A stretch of DNA of 52,717 nucleotides from JANYGM01 sp043764015 (GCA_043764015.1 JAYUKY010000046.1:1-52717), one strand, 5' to 3'; positions 24,608 through 33,586 are shown, numbered from the stretch's first letter. The notes: generated by a model not told the origin, from the sequence alone. Program-made: numbers and translations.

Positions 24608-26659
24608 TTATCCAAAAAGCTCTTCATCTACCAGATTTGGCAGAGTTACAACCAGATTTGGCTCAATTTTCATAGCTTCTTTGATAGCAAAAATAGCTTC
24701 TTTGTTTCTTGCCCAACTTCGCCTAGCAACACCATTGCTCACGTCCCAATGTAGCATCATTTTGAGGTTTCTCTCACTATCTTCTGAGCCATCAATGACC
24801 ATTCCAAATCCACCATTCACTACTTCACCCCAACCAACCCCACCGCCATTGTGCAAACTCACCCAAGTTGCGCCCCTAAAAGCATCACCTACAAAGTTTT
24901 GTACCGCCATATCTGCCGTAAAACTTGACCCATCATAAATATTAGAGGTTTCTCTGTAAGGAGAATCCGTACCAGAAACATCGTGATGGTCTCTTCCAAG
25001 CACAATGGGCGCAGAAATCTCACCAGTTTTAATGGCATCATTCAACGCCTTTGCTATGCTCATACGCCCAAGCGCATCAGCATACAATATGCGTGCTTGT
25101 GAGCCAACAACCAAATTATTTTTCATAGCATCTTGTATCCACAAAATATTATCAGAAATTTGTTGTTTTATCTCGTCTGCTGCACTTTCTAACTGATTTT
25201 GCAAAACTTTTAAAGCAATGGCATCTGTTTTTGCCAAATCTTCTTCTTTGCAACTTGTACAAACCCAACGGAATGGACCAAAACCGTAATCAAAACACAT
25301 AGGACCCATAATATCCTGCACATAAGAAGGATATTTAAAATGTTTTTCTTCTCCTTCTGACACACTTTTTGCGCTCATTTCTGCCCAAATATCTGCGCCA
25401 GCACGTGAGGCTTCCAACAAAAACGCATTTCCATAATCAAAAAAATACGTTCCTTTGCTAGTGTGGGCATTTACAGCTTTTGTATGCCTTCTCAAAGACT
25501 CATAAACTACTTCTTTGAATTTTTCTGGCTCATTTGCCATCATTTCGTTAGATTGCTCCAAAGAAAGTCCTGCAGGATAATAGCCCCCAGCAAACGGATT
25601 ATGCAAGGAAGTTTGGTCAGAGCCTAAATCAATATAAATATTTTCTTCAAAAAACTTTTCCCAAACATCAACAACATTACCCAAATAAGCAATAGAAACT
25701 ACTTCTTGTGCTTTTTTTGCCTCACACACACGCAAAACAAGTTTATCCAAATCCGTGATAACTTCGTCCACCCAACCTTGCTCGTGGCGTTTTGTAACGA
25801 CTTTTTCATTGATTTCAGCCGTAACAGACAAACATTTAGCAATTTTTGCCGCCTTTGGTTGTGCGCCACTCATACCGCCAAGACCCGCCGTGAGAAAGAT
25901 TTTCCCTGCTAAACTTTCTCCATTTTTGGAGATTTTGCGCCCAGCGTTCAGCACCGTAATTGCCGTACCGTGAACAATGCCTTGTGAGCCAATATACATA
26001 TACGAACCTGCAGTCATTTGTCCGTATTGTGTAACGCCAAGTGCGTTAAATTTTTCCAAGTCATCAGATTTTGAGTAATTTGGTATCATCATTCCGTTGG
26101 TAACCACAACACGAGGAGCGTTTTTGTGAGAAGGAAAAAGCCCTAGTGGGTGTCCAGAGTACATTACAAGTGTTTGGTTATCATTCATTTCTGAAAGATA
26201 TTTCATTGTAAGAAGATATTGCGCCCAATTTTGAAAAACTGCGCCATTACCTCCATACGTAATAAGCTCGTGTGGGTGTTGTGCGACCTTATTATCTAAA
26301 TTGTTCTGAATCATCAGCATAATAGCGGCTGCCTGTATGCTTTTGTGAGGATATTCGTGGATAGGGCGGGCATAAATATCATAATCAGGACGAAAACGGT
26401 ACATATAAATCCTGCCATAAGTATCTAATTCCTCTGAAAATTCTTTAATGAGTTCTTTATGAAATTTTGTATCAAAATACCTCAAAGCGTTGCGCAAAGC
26501 AAGTTTTTTTTCTTCTTTTGATAAAATATCTTTACGTTTTGGAGCGTGATTGATATTTGGGTCGTAAGGTTTTTGAGCAGGCAAAACCTCAGGAATACCA
26601 TTTTTGATTTGCGCCTGAAAAGTCGTTATGGACGTTGTTGGAGAAGTATTTGCACTCAT
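24608..26659 (-). CDS. hutU: urocanate hydratase, long form
   Basis: 683 residues from ATG 26659 (MSANTSPTTS). Upstream codons to 26701 are AT-rich leader. It converts urocanate to imidazolone propionate with tightly bound NAD+ in histidine degradation. Seen: THELITYGGNGAVFQNWAQY, MYSGHPLGLFPSHKNAPRVV, the NAD-binding LTAGLGGMSGAQPKAAKIA, and GGGVGWGEVVNGGFGMVIDG. At 683 residues it is the long type seen in eukaryotes and Bacteroidota rather than the 550-residue bacterial form. hutH, hutI and hutG are not in the window. Confidence 0.95.
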   Translation of the reverse strand: MSANTSPTTSITTFQAQIKNGIPEVLPAQKPYDPNINHAPKRKDILSKEEKKLALRNALRYFDTKFHKELIKEFSEELDTYGRIYMYRFRPDYDIYARPIHEYPHKSIQAAAIMLMIQNNLDNKVAQHPHELITYGGNGAVFQNWAQYLLTMKYLSEMNDNQTLVMYSGHPLGLFPSHKNAPRVVVTNGMMIPNYSKSDDLEKFNALGVTQYGQMTAGSYMYIGSQGIVHGTAITVLNAGRKISKNGESLAGKIFLTAGLGGMSGAQPKAAKIAKCLSVTAEINEKVVTKRHEQGWVDEVITDLDKLVLRVCEAKKAQEVVSIAYLGNVVDVWEKFFEENIYIDLGSDQTSLHNPFAGGYYPAGLSLEQSNEMMANEPEKFKEVVYESLRRHTKAVNAHTSKGTYFFDYGNAFLLEASRAGADIWAEMSAKSVSEGEEKHFKYPSYVQDIMGPMCFDYGFGPFRWVCTSCKEEDLAKTDAIALKVLQNQLESAADEIKQQISDNILWIQDAMKNNLVVGSQARILYADALGRMSIAKALNDAIKTGEISAPIVLGRDHHDVSGTDSPYRETSNIYDGSSFTADMAVQNFVGDAFRGATWVSLHNGGGVGWGEVVNGGFGMVIDGSEDSERNLKMMLHWDVSNGVARRSWARNKEAIFAIKEAMKIEPNLVVTLPNLVDEELFG

Positions 26660-26846
26660 TTTGGAGGTGTTTTTTGTTGATTTTAGGTACAAATATAACA
26701 AAATAATACGGCATTTTATTTAGAAATTTTCAAAGTTTTAACAGACAAAAACAGTGTATTCAAATGCTTAAAAATATCTTAATTTAGATAGTAATACTAT
26801 ATTTTAAAATATTTTTACATTTTTTTAGAAAATATTTACTATTTTA

Positions 26847-26877
26847 TTTGTTTATACTATTTATTGTTATACCTTTG
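26847..26877 (+). promoter_or_regulatory. Bacteroidota promoter for the crystallin lipoprotein gene
   Basis: TTTG at 26847-26850, 19-bp spacer, TACCTTTG at 26870-26877: a full match to the consensus in the 300-bp gap 26660-26959. A leader of about 75 nt follows. Nothing else recognisable is in this gap. Confidence 0.75.
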
Positions 26878-26959
26878 CATCACTAAGTTTATTTAGTTCA
26901 GAGGCACGCTGAAAATCTGATATCATAAGAGTAGGCATACACATAATTTCCTAATAAAA

Positions 26960-27656
26960 ATGAGACATTTTAATTTGCTCCGCTTTGCTCCGCTTTGTGC
27001 GTTGCGTTCTTCATGTTAATGTCATCTTGTTCAAAAACAGAGCAAGTAACCCCAGCTCCACCAGCCACTTCTCAAGTAGATGCCCATCTACAGGGAATAC
27101 GGATAATAACACAGCCACCAACTCAATGAATGGTGACTTGTCAGAAACTGCTAATGTTGTGTTGAAACCAGATGGTACTACACAGGTTTTCAATAATGAT
27201 GATGCCTTAATTCTCTGGGCAAATGCTCAATCACCAAGCATCAAAAAACTTGTGAATGACAAGTTAGATTCCATCAAAGTTTTACAAAAATTTGCAAAAA
27301 ACAATGGTTTGCTTGATAATCTGCAAGCAACAGAAAAATATCATATTGACACCTACGGAAACCCAACAGGAGATGGTGCTGCTACTGAGAGTTTTACTGC
27401 AACAAGTAGCTTTGCTGGTGTAGGTCTCATATTTGATAACACAGGTTGTGGCGGAAATTCACTAAATATTATGCTGCCTTTTATGCCTTCTTTCTTTTGG
27501 ATGAACAACAGGGCTTCCTCATATGTTGGTGTAGGTGTAAAAATACTTTGCACAAGAACTTGGTTTAGGGGGCGAAAATTTTGGACTTTTGCTAATTTCA
27601 CAGAGTGTCGTAGCATTCCAGCACCATTCAACAATAATACAATGTCCTGCATTTAG
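26960..27656 (+). CDS. beta/gamma-crystallin-domain lipoprotein, frameshifted near the 5' end
   Basis: The open frame to 27656 contains two Greek-key motifs: GVGLIFDNTGCGGNSLNI with NNRASS, and GVKILCTRTWFRGRKFWTF with NNNTMS, each ending in the (N/D)(N/D)xxS(S/C) calcium-binding pattern of beta/gamma-crystallins. The start and signal peptide are in other frames. ATG 26960 (MRHFNLLRFAPL) runs in frame 2. The hydrophobic signal and lipobox (CVAFFMLMSSCSKTEQ) are in frame 1. The mature domain is in frame 3, from about 27095. A 10-bp tandem duplication TTTGCTCCGC (26974-26993) sits at the first shift; a GTAGATG/CATCTAC palindrome (27076-27091) sits at the second. Broken gene, slippage locus, or sequence error. 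An extracytoplasmic Ca-binding lipoprotein is inferred. Confidence 0.6.
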
Positions 27657-27685
27657 GACTTTTTACCAACTAAATCTAAAAATGT

Positions 27686-28303
27686 ATGAAACTGTATATT
27701 TTGCTTCTATTATTGTTGGGGGGCTTACACAATTTGGTAGCGCAACGCATACCCACAGATAGTCTCTATCAAAAAAAAAGTCTTATTATAGAGTATGGTA
27801 ATGCCACTTCTATATCCATAAACCATCCCAATTATCAGGGTTTTAATAGAATTATACTTGCTAATAGATTAGGAATGAGTTATTTCTTTGCTAACAGGTG
27901 GTCGGTAAACACAGGTGTAACTTCTACTATTTTCCGCTCTAACCGCCCAGATTTACGCCCAAAAGAAAACTATTGGCATGGGGATTTAACTGTACGCTAC
28001 CATGCTCGCAAATGGTATTTTGGTATAGGTAGTTCTTACGGGAATAGTCCTATTAGTATTCTCTATAATGATGTGGTGGCGTACCCCCCTCGTCAAAAGC
28101 TAGTCGTATATGGTAATATAGGTCTTCATAGGCAAATAAGCCAGCATAAAAAGTTTTGGAAAAATACCTTTTTTGTTTTTGATTTGAAAGTTGGACCAGC
28201 CCTCTACACAGAATATAAGCCAGACGGATTATCTCGCAACTTCAATACTTGGGGAGGTCATATGGGTTTGAACTATATCATTAAGCCAAAAGCTAAAAGG
28301 TAA
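27686..28303 (+). CDS. putative outer membrane beta-barrel protein
   Basis: 205 residues with a clear signal peptide (MKLYILLLLLLGGLHNLVAQ, cleavage after AQ). The mature part alternates aromatic strands (LGMSYFFANRWSVNTGVTS, WHGDLTVRYHARKWYFGIG, FVFDLKVGPALYTEY) and ends in strand-like sequence GGHMGLNYIIKP. This looks like a small 8-strand porin-like barrel or surface protein. It starts 29 bp after the crystallin gene on the same strand and may share its promoter. No family recognised. Confidence 0.7.
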   Translation: MKLYILLLLLLGGLHNLVAQRIPTDSLYQKKSLIIEYGNATSISINHPNYQGFNRIILANRLGMSYFFANRWSVNTGVTSTIFRSNRPDLRPKENYWHGDLTVRYHARKWYFGIGSSYGNSPISILYNDVVAYPPRQKLVVYGNIGLHRQISQHKKFWKNTFFVFDLKVGPALYTEYKPDGLSRNFNTWGGHMGLNYIIKPKAKR

Positions 28304-28323
28304 GTTAGATTTTCACTTGTCTA

Positions 28324-28359
28324 TTTCTCCTAAACTTTTGGAAAGTTTAGGAGAAATTT
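28324..28359. terminator. intrinsic terminator between convergent genes
   Basis: Perfect 15-bp arms TTTCTCCTAAACTTT and AAAGTTTAGGAGAAA around TGG, then TTTATTT on the plus strand; T-rich on the minus strand as well. Confidence 0.85.
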
Positions 28360-28386
28360 ATTTACAAAAGGCTACTATCCACACAA

Positions 28387-29049
28387 TCAAATATAAAGTT
28401 TTATGATATGATGCCAAACGCCCAAAACTTCTTTTAAATCTGTATAAATTTTGGTATCAATATAAAAAATATTGTTTTCAAAGCGCATAAAACGCCATTC
28501 AATGCCGTCTGTGGCACAACCGTACAAAACTGGGATATTTTTGCCTTCTGCTTCATTGAAAAGTTTTGCACCATAAAGTTGGGCAGCACATTGCGCTGTT
28601 CCCCATTCTATGTCTTCATCTTTTGACTCTGCAACGGATATAATAGGAGCTTCTATGTATAATTTTGGTGGTTGTAAGGAAAAGAAAAAATCACATTCAC
28701 CAGATAAATCTTGGCTACTATCAACATCAATATTTTCACCTGAAAAGAAAGATACTTGGTTTTTATAATGTTTTACTACTTCCAGCAATATTGGCGAAAT
28801 AATACGTTCTGCCTTTGTTTTTTCATTCATCAAAGGCATCATTAAAGACATTTCTAGGCTTTCTTTCAACCACTCACTAGGCAATACAGGCGTTATGCTG
28901 TCAAATAATTCAACTAGTCTAGAATCTAAATTAAATTTTTTGACAACCGTTTTCACTTTCCTAAATACACTGTAACCCATAAGTTCTGGTTTAATGAAGT
29001 AATTTACTAAACTTTCCAAAAGTTTCTTTTCATAAAACAAAGATAACAA
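28387..29049 (-). CDS. PD-(D/E)XK nuclease-fold protein of unknown role
   Basis: 220 residues, apparently from a TTG start (an in-frame stop lies two codons upstream); the first ATG would be residue 24 (MGYSVFRKVKTVV). The middle and end show the restriction-like order GECDFFFSL (Asp), then PIISVAESKDEDIEWGTAQC (Glu-x-Lys) and a helix CAAQLYGAKLF, followed by VLYGCATDGIEWRFMRF. This is the pattern of small standalone type I restriction R-like nuclease domains common in Bacteroidota and cyanobacteria. No methylase or partner gene lies nearby. Confidence 0.65.
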   Translation of the reverse strand: MLSLFYEKKLLESLVNYFIKPELMGYSVFRKVKTVVKKFNLDSRLVELFDSITPVLPSEWLKESLEMSLMMPLMNEKTKAERIISPILLEVVKHYKNQVSFFSGENIDVDSSQDLSGECDFFFSLQPPKLYIEAPIISVAESKDEDIEWGTAQCAAQLYGAKLFNEAEGKNIPVLYGCATDGIEWRFMRFENNIFYIDTKIYTDLKEVLGVWHHIIKLYI

Positions 29050-29106
29050 AAATAACTAACTTATAAAAAAAAATAAAATTAGTAGCTATTGCCACAATAC
29101 TTCACA

Positions 29107-30621
29107 TCATCTTGTAAGTACAATTATTCCTGTATGTTTTTTGTCTTTTATGATTGATGTACCATCTTCATACGTTCCAGAAAGATACCAAACATAGGCA
29201 TCTGGGGGCATTGCAGCACTATTAAAAGTACCATTCCAACCATTATTTTGCGCTTCTTGTACGTCTTTTGTTTGGTACAAAATACGCCCTTCTTTGTCCA
29301 TTACCCTAAAATCAATGGTTTGAATATTTTTGCCCATTACCCTAAAACGGTCATTGTTGTTGTCATTATTAGGAGAAAAAAGCGTAGGCAAATAAAATTC
29401 TGTCCGTATTCCTTGCACATTGATAGTAATTTGCGCAGAAGTTTCACAATTTTGGTCATTTTTGACAAATACAGTATAAGTTGTTGTAACATCTGGCGCA
29501 GCAAAAGGAGTGGCTATTGTGGCATCAGAAAGCCCATTTGTAGGTAACCAACGGTATAAAAGTCCGCCTGTGGCAGTCAGTTGCGCCCTTTCTCCTTTTT
29601 GAACAGTTGTTTTATTGGTTGTGAGCGAAATTACAGGAAAATCTCGTATTGTAGCCGTTACAGGCACACGTACACTTTCACACGAGCCATTGATAGTACT
29701 TACATAAAAAACTGTTGTCGTTGCGAGCGTGTTTGTAGTGAAAATATTAGTATTAAAAGGCTGATTAAGATTATTGAGAATAGGCATTCCGCCAGTCTGC
29801 AAAGTGTACCAACGGTATTCATAAGGCTGATTTTGAGTAGTATTTGCGTTTAAAGTGAAAGTATTTGCACCACAAATACTTTGCCCTTGCGTAGTTGGTG
29901 GCAAAACGGACATTTGGAAAGTCCAAATATTATTAGCTAAAACTCCTGTAAAAGCACCGCCAAACGTGGATAAAGCAAAATTTTGCTCTACCAAAACATA
30001 ATAATTAGCATTATTAACAAGCAAATTAGTAAGGCTGATACTAAGCGTAGATGTTCCCCAGCCAGTAATATTAGTAGAAACAGCTAAAATATCCTCGTGA
30101 AGGGTGTTATTAGCATTAAAAATACTTATTTTTCCTGTTGATTTTTGTGTATTTTTATTGAAAGAAATAGAAAGTTGATTGTTAGAAGTAATACAATTAC
30201 CTGTAGGAGAGAAAGAAACCACATTTAACACTTCATTTGTGGTAGAAACACTCCAATTAGTAGGCAACAAAAACCCTGTAAAAAACTCATTACTAGCATT
30301 TCTGAAACATTGATTATCTATTAAAATGTATATTTGAGAGAATAAAGGCAGGTTTGCTGGTAAATTGATGACTGCTTGCGACAAACTAACCATAACATAA
30401 GGTTGAGTTACTGAAAAACTGCTTATAAGCGTGTTTGTAGTACCATTGTAAACCTGAATATTACCTGTCCCTTTGAGTATATTTTGGGTAAAATTAATAG
30501 TCAAATTTACATCTGGAAGCTGATTTAAGGCGTTATTATTGGGCGTAAGTTGGCTAACTGTTGGCGGAATAGCAACAGTTATTTTATGTATCAATAAAAA
30601 CCAAAATACTAAGTACTTCAT
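29107..30621 (-). CDS. type IX secretion cargo with gliding-motility C-terminal domain
   Basis: 504 residues. A short signal peptide (MKYLVFWFLLIHKITVA) precedes two SbsA/Big_5-like Ig domains (VSQLTPNNNALNQLPDV at about 22; VVSFSPTGNC at about 133), an Ig-like CHU-type domain with cysteines (SICGANTFTLN and YRWYTLQTGG), a PKD/Ig-like stretch ending TYTVFVKNDQNCETSAQI, and the gliding-motility-associated C-terminal domain (FYLPTLFSPNNDNNNDRF, FRVMDKEGRILYQTKD, PPDAYVWYLSGTYEDG). That domain directs type IX secretion and surface attachment. Likely adhesin-like; ligand unknown. Confidence 0.9.
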   Translation of the reverse strand: MKYLVFWFLLIHKITVAIPPTVSQLTPNNNALNQLPDVNLTINFTQNILKGTGNIQVYNGTTNTLISSFSVTQPYVMVSLSQAVINLPANLPLFSQIYILIDNQCFRNASNEFFTGFLLPTNWSVSTTNEVLNVVSFSPTGNCITSNNQLSISFNKNTQKSTGKISIFNANNTLHEDILAVSTNITGWGTSTLSISLTNLLVNNANYYVLVEQNFALSTFGGAFTGVLANNIWTFQMSVLPPTTQGQSICGANTFTLNANTTQNQPYEYRWYTLQTGGMPILNNLNQPFNTNIFTTNTLATTTVFYVSTINGSCESVRVPVTATIRDFPVISLTTNKTTVQKGERAQLTATGGLLYRWLPTNGLSDATIATPFAAPDVTTTYTVFVKNDQNCETSAQITINVQGIRTEFYLPTLFSPNNDNNNDRFRVMGKNIQTIDFRVMDKEGRILYQTKDVQEAQNNGWNGTFNSAAMPPDAYVWYLSGTYEDGTSIIKDKKHTGIIVLTR

Positions 30622-30652
30622 AAAAATAAATACAAAAATATCTTATCAAAAA

Positions 30653-32032
30653 TTACCTCACAAATGCTAAAACACCTTTTGCAATATCCGCAGAAATTTC
30701 ATTATAAATACCAGTAATCATTTGTTGGTCATTAGAAAACTCACGACGAGCATCAAAGAGTGCATCAAATTCTTCTTTTCTTTCTTCTCTTACAATAGCC
30801 TGCAAACCGCCTCTACTAGGAAATAAACTAGCTTTTTCTCCATCATAAGTAATATAATTTATTTCATCTTTGCGTGTTTCTGTAACGAGATTAGACACTA
30901 GTATTTTGCCTGTTTCTGTAGAAATTAAATCATATTGCATATAAAAAGTAACTGTTTTTGTACCAGAATGTTGGTTATAATTGGTTTCTCTATATCTTGG
31001 CACATTGACAATCAAGCCGCTGATTTGCTCACGAGTTTTTTCAAAATACCTATTAAAACCCACTTTACTTTCTTTGTTGATACGTCCTTTTTCCACTTTT
31101 ATATCCACAATTTTACTTACCAAAATAGCTTTTACGCCCAAAAGTTCACCCAAACGCACCGCCGTTCCTTCTTTTATTGCACCTGAAAGCCCAAGTTTTT
31201 GTTCTTCCAAAATACGTTCCATATTTTCTCTATCCACAATCTCTAAAAATGGACTTTTGGCAGCTAAAAGCTCTTGTGTAATACCTGCTTGCACTTTTTC
31301 CAAAATCTCATCATCATAATTAGTGAAAGTACGGTTTCTTTGAATAGGCAAAACGGAGATAGTCAAAGTGGCATCTTTGCGTGCTTTTTCACGCAAACGC
31401 CCAACTTCTTTATAAGTTGGCTCATTTTGATAAACCTTATCAAAAGTGTTGTAAGCAAGTTTATATTCTTTATTTTGAAGATAATTTTGTCCAATTCTGT
31501 AACTTGGCTCGTTTACGGTAGAGGATTTTAGGGTTTTTACGTCTTTGTAAGAAGGCTCAATTCTTATTATTTCGTCAAAAGATTGGTTGGCAGCATCAAA
31601 ATTATCTGCAGTAAATTCATCTTGTCCTTTGTTATACATATAAGAGAGATATTTTTCCTTTGAATCTGAAAAATATTGCTCATAATGGCTAGGAATAGAT
31701 AATTTGACGTTGTGCGCCTTTACTTTTTCATTGAATTTTTGCGCATCTAAGAACGAATTAACAGCAAGTTTATGATTTTGCGTATTGTTTCCTTTGAAGA
31801 CATTTCCTAAGATATTATCCAAAAAAATCTGTCCTGTGCGCTTCAAACCTATTTTTGCATCAATATTTTCATTATTACGGTTGAGTGCGTCCAAATACAT
31901 TTCTGCGGCTTCTTCGTGCAAGCCTCCTTTTTCTAGTTCTTGCGCTTTTTTGAAAACTCTTTTTGAGCCAGAACAAGCAACTAATACATTGAAAATCAAT
32001 AAAATAATAATTGAGATGTAAATATTTTTCAT
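30653..32032 (-). CDS. CsgG-like lipoprotein with TPR repeats
   Basis: 459 residues from ATG 32032; the 18-codon extension upstream is not signal-like. Lipobox NVLVACSGSKR. Residues about 25-215 are TPR-like helices (AQELEKGGLHEEAAEMYLDA, SYRIGQNYLQNKEYKLAY). From about 220 a CsgG-like domain follows (ISVLPIQRNRTFTNYDDEIL, FLEIVDRENMERILEEQKLG, AVRLGELLGVKAILVSKIVD). CsgG makes the curli export pore; this TPR-first relative is more likely an outer membrane assembly or stress lipoprotein. No curli subunits are nearby. It is 31 bp upstream of the type IX cargo gene and could be co-transcribed. Confidence 0.85.
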   Translation of the reverse strand: MKNIYISIIILLIFNVLVACSGSKRVFKKAQELEKGGLHEEAAEMYLDALNRNNENIDAKIGLKRTGQIFLDNILGNVFKGNNTQNHKLAVNSFLDAQKFNEKVKAHNVKLSIPSHYEQYFSDSKEKYLSYMYNKGQDEFTADNFDAANQSFDEIIRIEPSYKDVKTLKSSTVNEPSYRIGQNYLQNKEYKLAYNTFDKVYQNEPTYKEVGRLREKARKDATLTISVLPIQRNRTFTNYDDEILEKVQAGITQELLAAKSPFLEIVDRENMERILEEQKLGLSGAIKEGTAVRLGELLGVKAILVSKIVDIKVEKGRINKESKVGFNRYFEKTREQISGLIVNVPRYRETNYNQHSGTKTVTFYMQYDLISTETGKILVSNLVTETRKDEINYITYDGEKASLFPSRGGLQAIVREERKEEFDALFDARREFSNDQQMITGIYNEISADIAKGVLAFVR

Positions 32033-32118
32033 AAAAACATTTTTTATAGAGATAAAGTGATATAAGTTATTTGTGTAATTTTTCATTTATCAGAGAAATT
32101 TTTGTGCCAAACTTTCTT

Positions 32119-32448
32119 TTAACCTAAAAATTCTTCAAAAATATTTTTATCATTTTGCTTTATCAAAGTTTCATTTATCACTGCCTCACGCACAATACGC
32201 CCATATATATGAGGGAAAGTATCATAAGCATTTGCTTCATATTTGAGTGTGGCATCAGCCAAATTGTCTTCCTTAATATGTAAAACAAGCACTTCAGGCT
32301 GATTTTTGAAATAATTATTAGCAGTTTTTGCCACCTGAACGGCAGTAGAACAATGAATAAAACCTTCCAAAGCAAGACTTTCTGCGGCATAAGAAGGCTG
32401 ATTTTTAGCTATTTCCCATTCTTTGGGCGTGATAAGATGATAAACCAT
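32119..32448 (-). CDS. DUF952 family protein
   Basis: 109 residues covering the DUF952 domain: MVYHLITPKEWEIAKNQPSY at the start, EGFIHCSTAVQVAKTANNYF, LVLHIKEDNLA, then TFPHIYGRIVREAVINE. This fold resembles glutathione S-transferase-like or ADP-ribosyltransferase-like small domains in annotations, with no firm biochemistry. Cytoplasmic. It is divergent from the Fur-family gene, with the palindrome 32476-32508 between them. Confidence 0.88.
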   Translation of the reverse strand: MVYHLITPKEWEIAKNQPSYAAESLALEGFIHCSTAVQVAKTANNYFKNQPEVLVLHIKEDNLADATLKYEANAYDTFPHIYGRIVREAVINETLIKQNDKNIFEEFLG

Positions 32449-32475
32449 TTTTTTTGAGGTGTGAAGTTATTTTTC

Positions 32476-32508
32476 AACTTTTGGAGGGTTTAAAACCTTC
32501 CAAAAGTT
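32476..32508. repeat. GGTTTAA-centred palindrome
   Basis: 15-bp arms AACTTTTGGAGGGTT and AACCTTCCAAAAGTT (one wobble) around TTA. No T run follows on either strand, so it is probably a repeat hairpin like 14157-14184 rather than a terminator. Confidence 0.55.
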
Positions 32509-32520
32509 ATGTAGATTTAT

Positions 32521-32536
32521 TATGCAAAATTGCATA
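32521..32536. promoter_or_regulatory. candidate operator upstream of the Fur-family gene
   Basis: Inverted repeat TATGCAA-AA-TTGCATA (7-2-7) ends 6 bp before the TTTG -33 element of the promoter at 32542-32574. Position and symmetry suit a repressor site, possibly autoregulatory; it is not a classical Fur box. Confidence 0.5.
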
Positions 32537-32541
32537 TTTTT

Positions 32542-32574
32542 TTTGACAAAAGTTTTAAAAATTTGTTATATTTG
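32542..32574 (+). promoter_or_regulatory. Bacteroidota promoter for the Fur-family gene
   Basis: TTTG at 32542-32545, 21-bp spacer, TATATTTG at 32567-32574. Transcription would start near 32581, which rules out the in-frame start at 32530 and supports ATG 32602. Confidence 0.8.
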
Positions 32575-32601
32575 CAAGTAATTATCAACGTAATTGGTGC
32601 A

Positions 32602-33096
32602 ATGATAGAAAAATTAGATAAAAAAATAGACAGACAAACAGAAGTAAGACAAATTTTAATGGCTTATTTGGAAAGTCGTGCCTTGCGCAAAACTCCTGAA
32701 AGATTTGCTATTTTGGAGGAAATTTATTCAAGAAAAGACCATTTTGATGTAGAAGAACTCTATATCAGTATGAAAAACAAAAACTATCGTGTTAGCAGAG
32801 CAACCGTTTATAATACTTTGGATATTTTGGTAGAATGCGACCTTGTTACTAAGCACCAATTTGGTACACAACAAGCTAGATATGAAAAATCTTTTGGGTT
32901 TAAGCAACACGACCATTTGATTTGCTTAGAGTGCCACAAAGTATTAGAATTTTGCGACCCACGCCTCCAACAAACAGAAGATATGGTAGCTAGTATATTG
33001 AAATTCAATATTTTACATCATTCTCTTATTTTGTATGGAAATTGTCAAGATGAGCATTGTGAAGGAAAAGCGCTAATTAGTAAAGAGGTAATTTAA
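32602..33096 (+). CDS. Fur-family metalloregulator (Fur/PerR/Zur type)
   Basis: 164 residues from ATG 32602. N-terminal winged helix (LRKTPERFAILEEIYSRKDH, RVSRATVYNTLDILVECDLV) and a C-terminal metal domain with KQHDHLICLECHKVLEF (His-x-His and CxxC) plus GNCQDEHC supplying the second cysteine pair of the structural zinc site. These proteins repress iron, zinc or peroxide-response genes. Which metal is sensed cannot be read from sequence alone. The start is fixed by the promoter at 32542-32574; a perfect inverted repeat just upstream may be its operator. Monocistronic. Confidence 0.92.
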   Translation: MIEKLDKKIDRQTEVRQILMAYLESRALRKTPERFAILEEIYSRKDHFDVEELYISMKNKNYRVSRATVYNTLDILVECDLVTKHQFGTQQARYEKSFGFKQHDHLICLECHKVLEFCDPRLQQTEDMVASILKFNILHHSLILYGNCQDEHCEGKALISKEVI

Positions 33097-33205
33097 AATA
33101 TTTTGCGTGATGATAAAATATTTTAATAAGTTAACCGTTATTTGTTGAGATAGTAAAGAAAAAAGTGAGAAAAAATAATTATTCAATTTAAAAACTTATA
33201 ATTTT

Positions 33206-33511
33206 ATGGCAGATAGAAATGGAGAATCTCGTAAGTGGCTCACTATCAACACCGCAATATTTGGTGGCTCGTCTATAGCACTAGCAATATTAGGGCTTGG
33301 TAGCTTAATAAAAAGTTTTGCTACTGGTCACGTAGCAATGCCGCTTGTGGGCGCAGTGATTGGTTTGGGCTTATTTGGCTGGTTTGGTGCAAAAAATTTT
33401 ATGGAAGCGTGGAAAGCACATTCAAACACAGATTATGGGCAAGCAATGACCAAAGGAATTACGGCTTGGGCGGTTACTGTTGGTTTAGTTTTGGTAAGAA
33501 TTATGATATAA
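33206..33511 (+). CDS. small integral membrane protein, 101 aa
   Basis: Three hydrophobic helices can be seen: TAIFGGSSIALAILGLGSL (about 16-34), MPLVGAVIGLGLFGWFGA (about 45-62) and ITAWAVTVGLVLVRIMI (about 85-101), separated by charged loops (NFMEAWKAHSNTDYGQAM). Unrecognised family; likely inner membrane. It follows the Fur gene by 109 bp and ends at a strong bidirectional terminator. Confidence 0.65.
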   Translation: MADRNGESRKWLTINTAIFGGSSIALAILGLGSLIKSFATGHVAMPLVGAVIGLGLFGWFGAKNFMEAWKAHSNTDYGQAMTKGITAWAVTVGLVLVRIMI

Positions 33512-33547
33512 TTTATTAAATTACGAATTATCAATTACGTTTAATTC

Positions 33548-33584
33548 AAAACCGCTTTTAAATATATTTAAAAGCGGTTTTTGG
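33548..33584. terminator. bidirectional intrinsic terminator
   Basis: Perfect 17-bp arms AAAACCGCTTTTAAATA and TATTTAAAAGCGGTTTT followed by TTGG, between convergent membrane-protein genes. Confidence 0.85.
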
Positions 33585-33586
33585 TT

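Noticed and set aside
26985..27094. Straight reading of the crystallin gene from TTG 26985
   Set aside because: The resulting N-terminus is cysteine- and arginine-rich with no signal peptide, while a lipobox is plain in the adjacent frame.
27540..27730. Alternative frame over the crystallin C-terminus
   Set aside because: The frame used shows the second Greek-key motif with NNNTMS; the alternative has no such pattern.
28387..30621. Restriction-modification operon
   Set aside because: The nuclease-fold gene stands alone; its neighbour is a type IX cargo and no methylase is present.
32476..32508. Terminator between DUF952 and Fur genes
   Set aside because: Good stem but no T run on either strand, and the two genes diverge from it.
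32530..32601. Upstream start for the Fur-family protein
   Set aside because: It would lie upstream of the transcription start predicted from TTTG-N21-TATATTTG; ATG 32602 gives normal family length.
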